DNA from: Archaeoglobaceae archaeon
Lineage (GTDB): Archaea > Halobacteriota > Archaeoglobi > Archaeoglobales > Archaeoglobaceae
Reading direction: 5' to 3'
Length of the DNA: 51,452 nucleotides
NCBI GenBank assembly: GCA_025059545.1
Contig: JANXDJ010000004.1
Coordinates: forward strand, 2,304-53,755
In this document: piece after piece, positions 8,841-16,724 of the stretch
Layout of the letters: each line of letters starts with the position of its first letter
Position numbering within the stretch: position 1 is the stretch's first letter
Notes under the pieces: generated by a model
Seen by the model: only the letters and a program-made list of their open reading frames with translations
The model's database searches: none
Told to the model about the DNA's origin: nothing
Translations under genes and position numbers: made by a program

Positions 8841-9884
8841 ATGGAAGATTTCACGAAGTTCGTTAGAGGTGGAATTCTTGGTCCAATAAAGAAGTGGGGG
8901 ACAAAATGGAGTCTTTGGCCTGTTCATCTTGTCACAGCTTGCTGTGGAGCTGAACTGGCACATGCTTTTGCTTCTGGTTATGATGGTGAAAGAATTGGAG
9001 CCCTCAACTACGGCATCGCAAGACAGACAAATCTGATAATCGTCGAAGGAGCAATCACGAGAAAGATGGCAAGGGTACTAAAGGTTACTTGGGAACAAAT
9101 GCCAGATCCAAAATTTGTCATCGTCATGGGAGCGTGTGGACTAAATGGAGGCTTATTCTGGAACAGTTATCATCTAGTAAAGCCTTCTGAGGTTGTTCCA
9201 GTTGAATTCTTCATTCCAGGTTGTCCTCCAACTCCTGAAGCATTGCTGAGGGGTATAAGGCAGTTGCAGGAGAAGCTTGATAGAGGAATTCCAGAAAATT
9301 CGGTTAATTTAATGGAAGTAACTTTTGAAAAAGGGGAGAAACCCAATGTTTTACCGAAGAGTCCAAAGAAAATCTCTAAAGCTCCAGGCATTATAGTCAG
9401 TGCAGAGAAGAAATTAGACTGGGAATTTGGAAAGAAGCTATGTGATAATTTGAAAGAGATTGGAAAAGCAGCAATAACTGCTAAAAACAGAATAGCTTTG
9501 AAGGTTAATCCCGAGAATCTGAGAAATTCTGCTATGAAACTAAAGGAGTTGGGTTTTGACCATGTTAAATCGGTTAACGTGATCGATGTTCCAAACGAGG
9601 GAAAGTTCATAGTAGAGTATCTTCTATCGAGCTATAGCGTTAAGGAACTTATGCCAGTCCTCTTAAATCTTCATACGGACATCTCGAGGAGAAGACCAGA
9701 GGTTAGCAGTATTGCAGATATTTTCCCAAGTGCTGATTACCTAGAGAGAGAGATGCAGGACTTTTTCGGAGTTAAATTCAAAGGAAATCCCTGGAAAGAA
9801 AAATTCCTTCTAGCTCCTGATACTCCAGAGTTCCCACTTAGAAAAGACTTCAAGCTTGAAGAAGAAGTTTACGTGGGTGATTGA
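8841..9884 (+). CDS. fqoBC: F420H2:quinone oxidoreductase fused subunit BC
   Basis: A 347-residue fusion. Residues about 20-150 are NuoB-like and carry the four ligands of cluster N2: tandem C34-C35 (TACCGAEL), C99 (GACGLNGG) and C128 (PGCPPTPEALL). Residues about 190-347 are NuoC-like, with the DYLEREMQDFFGVKF signature and a C-terminal PLRKDFKLEEE. It forms the hydrophilic connection between the ferredoxin-like subunits and the quinone site. A B-C fusion matches the Archaeoglobus fqo cluster as I recall it. GAGGTGA precedes the ATG. Confidence 0.94.
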   Translation: MEDFTKFVRGGILGPIKKWGTKWSLWPVHLVTACCGAELAHAFASGYDGERIGALNYGIARQTNLIIVEGAITRKMARVLKVTWEQMPDPKFVIVMGACGLNGGLFWNSYHLVKPSEVVPVEFFIPGCPPTPEALLRGIRQLQEKLDRGIPENSVNLMEVTFEKGEKPNVLPKSPKKISKAPGIIVSAEKKLDWEFGKKLCDNLKEIGKAAITAKNRIALKVNPENLRNSAMKLKELGFDHVKSVNVIDVPNEGKFIVEYLLSSYSVKELMPVLLNLHTDISRRRPEVSSIADIFPSADYLEREMQDFFGVKFKGNPWKEKFLLAPDTPEFPLRKDFKLEEEVYVGD

Positions 9885-9885
9885 A

Positions 9886-11109
9886 ATGAAAGAGTTCTCT
9901 CTTGAAATCCCAGTAGAACCTCCAAAGGAGTTCGAGACTTTATTCCTACCCTTACCTAAAGAATACGTTGAGGATGTTTATAGAAAAGATGAATTTCTTG
10001 TTCTCGTCGGTCCACAGCATCCTGGAAGCGGACACATGAGACTGATAGTTAGAGTTAAAGGAGACATAATACAAGATGTAATTCCTGATCCAGGATATGT
10101 GCACAGATCTATGGAAAAACTAGCTGAAAACAAGCTCTACATTCAAAACATCCCTCTAATAGAAAGACCTGCTATAATGGATTCTGCAAACTTCAATCTT
10201 GGATACGTTAGAGCCATAGAAATGGCACTAGACATCGAAGTTCCAGAAAGGGCAAAATTCATCCGCACGATTCTTGCGGAACTCTGCAGAATTGGAACTC
10301 ATCTCTACGATGCAGCAATCCTTGCTGTTTTTCTAGGCCATACCACTGGCTTCATGTACCCCTTTGGCATTCGAGAGCTTATATGTGAAGCCTTAGTTAG
10401 AATGACGGGAGCGAGGTTCACGTCTTCCTTCATAATCCCTGGTGGGGTTCGAAGAGATGTGGATGAAAAAACTCTCCGATGGATTTACGATGCAACTTTT
10501 GCGATAGAGAAGAGGTTAAAATCTTTTGAAAGAATATTCATAAAGAATCCAACAACGATTGCTAGGCTTAAAAATGTTGGAGTTCTTAGCAAGGATGAGG
10601 CAATTCAATTTGGTGTAGTCGGACCATTTCTAAGAGCTTGTGGGGTTGAATACGATACGAGGATAGTGGAACCATATGAGGCTTATGAAAAAGTTAACTG
10701 GGAAATTGTTACTGCAGATGAAGGCGATGGATATGCGAGGTTTTTGGTTAGAGTTAACGAAGTATCGCAGAGTCTCAGCATTGTAAGGCAGTGCATATCT
10801 TCGATCCCACAGGGTCGCTTTGTGAGTGATCAGATTTGCGATGAAGTTAGAGGAAACTTCTTTGACAAATTCGCAGACCTCGTGCTTCCAGCTGGAGAAT
10901 ATACGACACTCACAGAAGCTTCACGCGGTACACTGCTTTTCACCATAGTGAGTGATGGAGAAAGTAATGTTCCCTACCGATTTAGAATCGTAACTCCGAG
11001 CTGGCTTTACCTTCGAGGATTTATGGAATCTCTCAAGGGAGAGAGATTGGCAGATCTTCAGGCGATTTATGGTAGCTTTGGTTATTTCCCTCCGGAGGCT
11101 GATAGGTGA
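9886..11109 (+). CDS. fqoD: F420H2:quinone oxidoreductase subunit D
   Basis: A 407-residue NuoD/49-kDa homologue of hydrogenase large-subunit ancestry, lacking NiFe ligands. The N-terminal GPQHPGSGHMRL loop corresponds to the quinone-head-group loop of complex I. The region that holds the quinone-contacting Tyr in bacterial and mitochondrial enzymes reads RPAIMDSANFNLGY here, with no Tyr at that column by hand alignment. The frame is open from 9856, but the ATG at 9886 is chosen: it lies just after the fqoBC stop and has GGGTGATT before it. Confidence 0.94.
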   Translation: MKEFSLEIPVEPPKEFETLFLPLPKEYVEDVYRKDEFLVLVGPQHPGSGHMRLIVRVKGDIIQDVIPDPGYVHRSMEKLAENKLYIQNIPLIERPAIMDSANFNLGYVRAIEMALDIEVPERAKFIRTILAELCRIGTHLYDAAILAVFLGHTTGFMYPFGIRELICEALVRMTGARFTSSFIIPGGVRRDVDEKTLRWIYDATFAIEKRLKSFERIFIKNPTTIARLKNVGVLSKDEAIQFGVVGPFLRACGVEYDTRIVEPYEAYEKVNWEIVTADEGDGYARFLVRVNEVSQSLSIVRQCISSIPQGRFVSDQICDEVRGNFFDKFADLVLPAGEYTTLTEASRGTLLFTIVSDGESNVPYRFRIVTPSWLYLRGFMESLKGERLADLQAIYGSFGYFPPEADR

Positions 11110-12206
11110 TGATTGTTGAAATATTTTCAAAGCTTTTCGATATTTTTAAATCGAACATGATGGAAATACCTTTGATACAACCGTTAGTAGATTACCTGAT
11201 GCAGATACCATTTTTGAACTTCATCGTTGCATTAATTCTTTGGCGCCCATTCTTCGCAGTCATCATCATGCCTGGATTGATCGTACTTTTGATCTATCTT
11301 CTCTACATCGTTTGGTTTGAGAGAAAGCTTACAGCAAGGATTCAGTGGCGTGTAGGACCATTAGAGGTAGCACGTCCAATAAGGGGTGCGATTCAAGCAC
11401 TTGCAGACGGATTACGCTACTTCTTCCAAGAATCAATTGTACACAAAGAAGCTCATCGTCCCTACTTTGTGCAGTTACCAATCTTAGCCTTTATACCAAT
11501 TCTTCTTCCTATAGCTTTTATCCCAGCTGGAAATGTGGTTGGAATAAAAACACCATACGCGATTCAGCTAATAGTAGCACTCTTAGCTCTGATTCCAATA
11601 ACGATCATAGCTATTGGCTGGGCATCTAATAGCAGATTTGCCTTCATCGGTAGCGTTAGAGGGGCCTTGATATATATAGCCTATGAAATTCCATTCATAA
11701 TCGCAGTGATCTCGATGATCTATCTCTACGGCAGTGGAGATCCATACGTAGTAGTTGAAAAACAGTCACAAATTCCAGGAGCAATCCTCAATCCAGTAGC
11801 CTTTTTTGTCTTTTTGATCACGATGCTCATGGCTACTTCTCGTTTACCCTTCGATATTCCTGAAGCAGATCAGGAAATTGCTTTTGGACCATTCGTTGAA
11901 TACTCTGGGATGCTCTTTGGTCTTGTTATGGTTCTAGTATATGAAAAGCTTTATGTAATGACTCTACTGTTCATAGTTCTATTCCTTGGTGGTTGGAATG
12001 GTATCTATTGTGATATTCTAGGCGACCTTAACGCACCATTATGGCTATTCATAAAAGCTGTGGTTGTTATTTCCATAATCGCGATTGTTCGTTCGATATA
12101 TGGTAGATACAGGATAGATCAAACACTTCGATATAGCTTTTCTTGGCTCATCCCCATATCAATAGTAGCTTTGGTAGTTGGTATAGCTGTAGGGTGGGTG
12201 ATATGA
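11106..12206 (+). CDS. fqoH: F420H2:quinone oxidoreductase membrane subunit H
   Basis: A 366-residue NuoH/FpoH subunit with about eight to nine transmembrane helices that houses the quinone channel at the foot of the peripheral arm. Family signatures include ERKLTARIQWRVGP, ALADGLRYFFQE and RLPFDIPEADQE. Translation can start at the GTG at 11106, overlapping the fqoD stop, or at the ATG at 11109. GGAGG at about 11094-11098 suits either. Confidence 0.95.
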   Translation: MMIVEIFSKLFDIFKSNMMEIPLIQPLVDYLMQIPFLNFIVALILWRPFFAVIIMPGLIVLLIYLLYIVWFERKLTARIQWRVGPLEVARPIRGAIQALADGLRYFFQESIVHKEAHRPYFVQLPILAFIPILLPIAFIPAGNVVGIKTPYAIQLIVALLALIPITIIAIGWASNSRFAFIGSVRGALIYIAYEIPFIIAVISMIYLYGSGDPYVVVEKQSQIPGAILNPVAFFVFLITMLMATSRLPFDIPEADQEIAFGPFVEYSGMLFGLVMVLVYEKLYVMTLLFIVLFLGGWNGIYCDILGDLNAPLWLFIKAVVVISIIAIVRSIYGRYRIDQTLRYSFSWLIPISIVALVVGIAVGWVI

Positions 12207-12952
12207 AGGTTGAGAAAATCTCCAAATCTCCAACAGCAGAACTCATGAGGCATTTTGAAGCAATAAGAGAGGCAGCTAAACAAGCTTTGATTCCTGATAG
12301 GGTAACTATTGAATATCCGAGAGAAAGAAGGAAGTATCCTGATAATCTGAGAGGTTTTATAGTCTTTGAAAAATCTAAGTGTATTAGCTGTTTCAGATGT
12401 GCACATATATGCCCAGCAAATGCTATCCAAATGAGTTTTTACGAGAACTCTTATCCAGGTATTGATTACACAAAATGCATTTTTTGCCACTTCTGCATAG
12501 ACAGCTGCCCTACTGGGGCATTGGCTTTGAGCACACTCCACGATATGGCTTTTAGGAGCCTTGAGGAGATGAAAGTTAAGGCAACGCAGATGACAGCTTT
12601 GCCTAAAATTGCAAGGGAAGACAAATGCACAGTGGAATACCAAGTTGACAAAAAAAGCTGGAAGTTGATTAGGAAAAAGGAACTCGAAGAAATAAGTGTT
12701 TTAAGAATTGTTCCTAAAATAAAATCGAGAAAAGCTTTTTGTGGGGAACCAGAGAGTTGTATTGGTTGCAGACAGTGTGTTGAAGTTTGTCTGCATGATG
12801 CGATAAAATTTGAGAGGTACGAGATAACCTTGGAAGGCAAAGTAGTTGGCGAAGGTGGCATTATAAAGATAATAACAGAGGATTGCGTGGGTTGTGGTTT
12901 ATGCGTTCGTCAGTGTCCAATGCAAATCTTAATTCTGAGAGAGGTGGATTGA
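12203..12952 (+). CDS. fqoI: F420H2:quinone oxidoreductase iron-sulfur subunit I, four-cluster form
   Basis: A 249-residue protein. The NuoI-like core holds two [4Fe-4S] motifs (C60/63/66/70 and C92/95/98/102). After a ~75-residue basic linker there is a second bacterial-ferredoxin-like module with two more CxxCxxCxxxC motifs (C186/189/192/196 and C228/231/234/238); the third motif ends Cys-Leu rather than Cys-Pro. Plain NuoI/FpoI has only two clusters, so this subunit could carry four. The ATG at 12203 overlaps the fqoH stop (ATGA) after a GGGTGGGTGAT run; an open frame from 12143 is not used. It is well placed to pass electrons from FqoF to FqoBC. Confidence 0.92.
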   Translation: MKVEKISKSPTAELMRHFEAIREAAKQALIPDRVTIEYPRERRKYPDNLRGFIVFEKSKCISCFRCAHICPANAIQMSFYENSYPGIDYTKCIFCHFCIDSCPTGALALSTLHDMAFRSLEEMKVKATQMTALPKIAREDKCTVEYQVDKKSWKLIRKKELEEISVLRIVPKIKSRKAFCGEPESCIGCRQCVEVCLHDAIKFERYEITLEGKVVGEGGIIKIITEDCVGCGLCVRQCPMQILILREVD

Positions 12953-13963
12953 ATGCAAGAGTGGCGATTTGTTTTTCCTGAAAAGAAGCATAAAATAGAA
13001 TTTTTTGGTAATTTGAAAGCTGAAGTAATAGATGCAAGTATATGTTGTCATTGTGCAGCTTGTTCTTCGATTTGTCCAGTAGAAGGAATAAGCGCTGGGG
13101 ATAAACCAATAGATTTTCCCAATTGGGAGGAGAAATGTGTCGATTGTGGGGCTTGTATAAAAGTTTGTCCAAGATGGAATTATAAGCCTTTGAGCGGAAT
13201 AGGAAAGTACATAGAAGCAATATCGGCAAAGTCAAAGAGATTCAAGGGACAAGATGGAGCGATGGTTACTGAGATAACAGCAACAGCTATGGATATGGGT
13301 TTAATCGAGAAAGCTATCTTTGTTTGTAGAGACGAGGAATGGAGAACAACTCTTGTGACAATACACTCTCCAGAGCAGCTTTACGAGAGGAAAATTACAG
13401 GAACTAAGTACTGCTATGCGGATGCTCTTCCAGCATTAAAAAATGCAATTCTCCAATCTAAATCTGTTGCATTTGTCGGCACTCCTTGTATGGTTTCTGC
13501 AGTTAAGAAAATGCAGAAGAACTTTAAGAAGTTTGAAAGGGTTAAAATAGTCATTGGCCTCTTCTGCACTGAGAACTTTTACCACCATCAACTCTCGGAA
13601 TTCTTGCTCAAGAAGAGCATAAATATGAGAAGGATTGCGAAGACAGATATAAAGAAGGGGAAGTTCATAGTTCATTTTGTAGATGGTGAAAAAGTGAGTT
13701 TTTCTGTAAAAGAACTCGAGGAAATAATTCCACCCGGTTGTAAAGTCTGCCAAGACTTTTCTGCTATAGAGAGCGATGTCAGCGTTGGCAGTGTTGGAAG
13801 TGAAAGCGGTTTTTCAACTGTACTAATAAGAAATGAAACTGCTAAGAGAGTGATGGACTTCATAAGAGAGAAAGGTACTGCAGAAATAAAGGAGCCAGAT
13901 CTTCAGGCTGTACAGAAACTCTGTGATTACAAGATAAAGATTCATCCTTATCCGAAAAAGTAG
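12953..13963 (+). CDS. fqoF: F420H2 dehydrogenase input subunit F (FrhB family)
   Basis: A 336-residue electron-input subunit. Two N-terminal [4Fe-4S] motifs (C31/34/37/41 and C62/65/68/72) precede an FrhB/FdhB-type F420- and FAD-binding domain (FVGTPCMVSAV, IGLFCTENFY, GCKVCQDFSAIESDVSVGSVG). It oxidises F420H2 and feeds the chain through FqoI. It follows the fqoI stop directly and has GAGAGGTGGATTGA before its ATG. It is the last gene of the operon; the DUF447 gene converges on it six bases downstream. Confidence 0.94.
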   Translation: MQEWRFVFPEKKHKIEFFGNLKAEVIDASICCHCAACSSICPVEGISAGDKPIDFPNWEEKCVDCGACIKVCPRWNYKPLSGIGKYIEAISAKSKRFKGQDGAMVTEITATAMDMGLIEKAIFVCRDEEWRTTLVTIHSPEQLYERKITGTKYCYADALPALKNAILQSKSVAFVGTPCMVSAVKKMQKNFKKFERVKIVIGLFCTENFYHHQLSEFLLKKSINMRRIAKTDIKKGKFIVHFVDGEKVSFSVKELEEIIPPGCKVCQDFSAIESDVSVGSVGSESGFSTVLIRNETAKRVMDFIREKGTAEIKEPDLQAVQKLCDYKIKIHPYPKK

Positions 13964-13968
13964 AAGAT

Positions 13969-14520
13969 CTAGATTATCTTTGTTCTCTTTTTTATTATCT
14001 CCATAGCCTCTTTTTCCCTTTCGCTTCCACATTTCTCAATGATCTCGTAGCATTTCCTAATCTTTTTTGCAAATTCTGGATTCATTCTGAGCCTCGTGGC
14101 AAAAATCAATGCCTCTATTAAAGCGTTGAAACCACGGTTTACTGCTCTTAACTCACTCCTGAGTACTTCACCTCTAATAAGCTTTAGCTCAGCAAATAAT
14201 CCTTTTAATTTTGCTTCGAACTCACAAAAAGCAAGAGAACCTCTTATCACTGGTGGATCGAATCTTTCAAAAAAATTTTCGCTTAGATCATCGAAAGCAG
14301 AAATCGCAAAAACTATTGGATCAAAAATGATATTTGCGATGAAGAAGCTCCCTTTTTCAATGTTCTTTCTGGTGTGAGATGGGAAAAGCTTCGCTCTTGC
14401 AAAAATGCTCTCTTCGTCTTCAACTATTATACCGATAGGAGCAGTGTTCAATCTTTCTCCCTTTGTAACTACCAAAACTTCATTTATTCCGTTTCTCAAT
14501 CCAAAGTCCTTCAATTTCAA
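13969..14520 (-). CDS. DUF447-family flavin-binding-like protein
   Basis: A 183-residue member of DUF447 (COG2457), seen from the N-terminal GINEVLVVT and APIGII segments of a split-barrel FMN-binding-like fold and a helical C-terminus. Relatives co-occur with tetrahydromethanopterin-dependent C1 metabolism; the biochemical role is unsettled. It starts with TTG at 14520 and overlaps the upstream CitG-like gene by 41 bases. A GGAGGGATG Shine-Dalgarno about seven bases upstream supports this unusual start. Confidence 0.8.
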   Translation of the reverse strand: MKLKDFGLRNGINEVLVVTKGERLNTAPIGIIVEDEESIFARAKLFPSHTRKNIEKGSFFIANIIFDPIVFAISAFDDLSENFFERFDPPVIRGSLAFCEFEAKLKGLFAELKLIRGEVLRSELRAVNRGFNALIEALIFATRLRMNPEFAKKIRKCYEIIEKCGSEREKEAMEIIKKRTKII

Positions 14521-15355
14521 ACTTCCATCCCTCCAAGAGTGCGAGATATATTGAACTCGCAGTCAGATCTGCAATTGTACCGGGATTCAAGTCATCTTTA
14601 AGCAAGAAATCATCGAGTTTTCTAAACTCCATCGGATCGTTCTTTTCTAAAACTTTTCTGGCAAGTTTCATGACCTCTATTGCCATTTCCATTCCTCTTT
14701 TAGCCACTATGAGAGTATCTGGATAGCTTGCGAGAAGCTTGTGATATAGAAGAACTACAGACTCATTTCTTTCCTTTTTGAGATCTAGAAGAAACTTTGC
14801 TCCCTCTACGCTTATCTTATATTCATTCAAAAGTTCGAATGCAATTAGATTTTCTTTAGGAGCGAGTTTCATCCACTCGTAGACATTAATCTTCCTTTTA
14901 ATTATCTCCATTTCAGTTCTTTTGCTCTCGAGTGACATTTCTCCTGTTTTTAAAACTCTGGGATTGCATAGCTGGAAAGCTTTGAGTATTCTCAATGATT
15001 CGAGATGGCTTGTATTCTTTAAAAATTCCGTTGCATTTTTTCCTGCAACTTCACAGTTTTCTGATCTCCAAGCTGTAACAAGAGGAAAAAGCAGTAAAAA
15101 AGCGCCAAAGTGAACGTTTGTTTTCACACCGTATTCTCTTCCCTTAGCAATAGCTTCAGAAAGATACATCTCCCCTTTTTTTGCAGTCTTTAAGAAGTAT
15201 GGAAAAGCCGTGATAGCTGAAATCAGAAAGTCTTCATATTTAAGATCCTCGAAATCATGTTCTCTATCAACATTTCCAGCCTTTGGATTTCCGGAGACTT
15301 CGAGAGATAAAGCAAGTACTGCAGAAATTGCAGAATCCTCGGGATTTTTGAACAT
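14480..15355 (-). CDS. CitG-like triphosphoribosyl-dephospho-CoA synthase homologue
   Basis: A 291-residue CitG/MdcB-fold protein recognised from residues 22-35 (GNPKAGNVDREHDF) and the downstream helical core, including LNPGTIADLTASSIYLAL. Bacterial CitG makes the citrate lyase cofactor precursor, but archaeal homologues next to DUF447 are found in C1-cofactor gene sets and probably have another substrate. The frame is open from 15541, but residues before the ATG at 15355 overlap the DsbA-like gene and do not resemble the family. No Shine-Dalgarno is apparent. Confidence 0.78.
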   Translation of the reverse strand: MFKNPEDSAISAVLALSLEVSGNPKAGNVDREHDFEDLKYEDFLISAITAFPYFLKTAKKGEMYLSEAIAKGREYGVKTNVHFGAFLLLFPLVTAWRSENCEVAGKNATEFLKNTSHLESLRILKAFQLCNPRVLKTGEMSLESKRTEMEIIKRKINVYEWMKLAPKENLIAFELLNEYKISVEGAKFLLDLKKERNESVVLLYHKLLASYPDTLIVAKRGMEMAIEVMKLARKVLEKNDPMEFRKLDDFLLKDDLNPGTIADLTASSIYLALLEGWKFEIEGLWIEKRNK

Positions 15356-15375
15356 ATAAAAAAGAATTTTTGAGA

Positions 15376-16233
15376 CTATTTCAGTTTTTCCTCGATGATT
15401 TTTGTAAGATTCTCGTAACTGATATATCCGACGAATATTTCCCCATTCACGAAGAACGTAGGCGTGCCACGAACTCCGTATTCTATTCCATCTCTGTAAT
15501 CTTTTTCTACCTCTCCACGATACTTCCGCGATTCTAGACAATTTCTGAACTGATCCGTGTTCAAGAGTAGCTCCTTTGCATAGTCGTATAGCTTTGAAAT
15601 GTTACCATACCATTCTTTTTGTCTTTCAAAAAGAATATAATGGTATTCCCAGAATTTTCCTTGCTCAAAAGCACAATTTGCAGCTTCAGCAGCTTTTATT
15701 GCAGTCTCTCCGTGCATCGGAAGCGGAAAGTCTCTAAAAACAAGCCTTACTCTGCTGCCATAGTTCTCCACTATCTTCTTTTCAACTTCTAGTGCAAATT
15801 TCGCACAATATGGGCATGCATAGTCTGAGAATTCAACAATGACAACTTTTGCATCCTTTGTTCCTATCCAGGGATCATCATCCTCGCTGATAACAGGTTT
15901 TTCGAGGGAGATTGAGTACTGTGCAGAAATAACCCTTTTTCCATCTGCGGAAATGTAATATCTCTCAATACCGAGTGTTCCATTTCTGTCATAAAACTCT
16001 ATTTCTACGATATAGAATTCTCCAGCATAGCTGTAGTTCTTAGCTCTCGCACTTACTTCAGGATATTCTAATTTTAAAAGTCTGTTTATTTCCTTTAGAG
16101 CTTTTTCAAGGTTTTTAGAAAAGTCCTCTTTCTCATCTTCTTTAGAAACTTGAATTTTTGCAATGAAAAAGCCAGCTATGATCCCAAAGAAAATTCCGAT
16201 CAGAAGAATTGCAACCATTTGGATTTTTTTCAT
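15376..16233 (-). CDS. Membrane-anchored DsbA-like thiol oxidoreductase
   Basis: A 285-residue protein with an N-terminal hydrophobic anchor (about residues 5-27), a charged stalk of about 30 residues, a small beta-rich region, and a C-terminal thioredoxin/DsbA domain. The redox motif is C140-P-Y-C143, with cis-Pro in GTPTFFVNG. It should act outside the cytoplasmic membrane to form or reshuffle disulfides. The two Cys pairs in the large surface protein at 47592-50672 would be natural clients (inference). It starts at 16233, 47 bases from the divergent trmO start. Confidence 0.9.
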   Translation of the reverse strand: MKKIQMVAILLIGIFFGIIAGFFIAKIQVSKEDEKEDFSKNLEKALKEINRLLKLEYPEVSARAKNYSYAGEFYIVEIEFYDRNGTLGIERYYISADGKRVISAQYSISLEKPVISEDDDPWIGTKDAKVVIVEFSDYACPYCAKFALEVEKKIVENYGSRVRLVFRDFPLPMHGETAIKAAEAANCAFEQGKFWEYHYILFERQKEWYGNISKLYDYAKELLLNTDQFRNCLESRKYRGEVEKDYRDGIEYGVRGTPTFFVNGEIFVGYISYENLTKIIEEKLK

Positions 16234-16250
16234 GCACGCATTTTGCTCAG

Positions 16251-16262
16251 ATTTATATATAC
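16251..16262. promoter_or_regulatory. Central TATA element shared by dsbA-like gene and trmO
   Basis: TTTATATATA at 16252-16261 is the only TATA-like element in the 47-base gap. It lies 20-29 bases before the trmO ATG and 19-28 before the dsbA-like ATG. Purine-rich AGTAAAG abuts it on the minus strand, as expected of a BRE. Both transcripts would be leaderless. Confidence 0.6.
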
Positions 16263-16280
16263 TTTACTCGCCTCTTTTTC

Positions 16281-16673
16281 ATGCTCCGCTTCATAGGCAT
16301 CGCAAAGACACCTTATAAGGACAAGAACTCTGCACCGAGACAGGGAAGGTTTTCCAATGATATAAGCGAAATCGAAATTTTAAAAGAATTCTCTGCTGGA
16401 CTAGAAGGGATATCAAAATTCAGATATCTCATAGTTCTTTACTGGATGCACTTAGCTGAGAGAGACAAGTTGAAAGCTACACCTCCAGATGGTGAGGAGT
16501 GTGGTGTTTTTGCAACTCGATCGCCAAATCGCCCAAATCCAATTGGTTTTTGTGTTGTAGAACTTCTAGAGATTAGAAAAAACATTTTAATAGTTAGATG
16601 GTTAGACGCGGTCGATGGATCACCAATTATCGACATAAAACCATTTTTCTCAGAGATCGACTGTATTCAGTAG
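16281..16673 (+). CDS. trmO: TrmO/TsaA-family tRNA methyltransferase
   Basis: A 130-residue TsaA/YaeB-like protein. The family pattern is clear: FIGIAKTPYKD near the N-terminus, APRQGRF, and FATRSPNRPNPIGF in the active-site region, then LDAVDGSPIIDIKP. TrmO N6-methylates t6A37 in threonine tRNAs using S-adenosylmethionine. Archaeal members are shorter than the E. coli protein, as here. The frame is open from 16209, but the ATG at 16281 fits both the family start and the TATA box at 16252. Confidence 0.9.
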   Translation: MLRFIGIAKTPYKDKNSAPRQGRFSNDISEIEILKEFSAGLEGISKFRYLIVLYWMHLAERDKLKATPPDGEECGVFATRSPNRPNPIGFCVVELLEIRKNILIVRWLDAVDGSPIIDIKPFFSEIDCIQ

Positions 16674-16724
16674 TTCCCAGTCTAATTTTAAGCAAAGTTT
16701 TAATTCTTTTACGAAACTTTGATC

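Noticed and set aside
12119..12861. Minus-strand frames over fqoI
   Set aside because: Cysteine motifs of the plus-strand gene are intact and these frames are just its complement.
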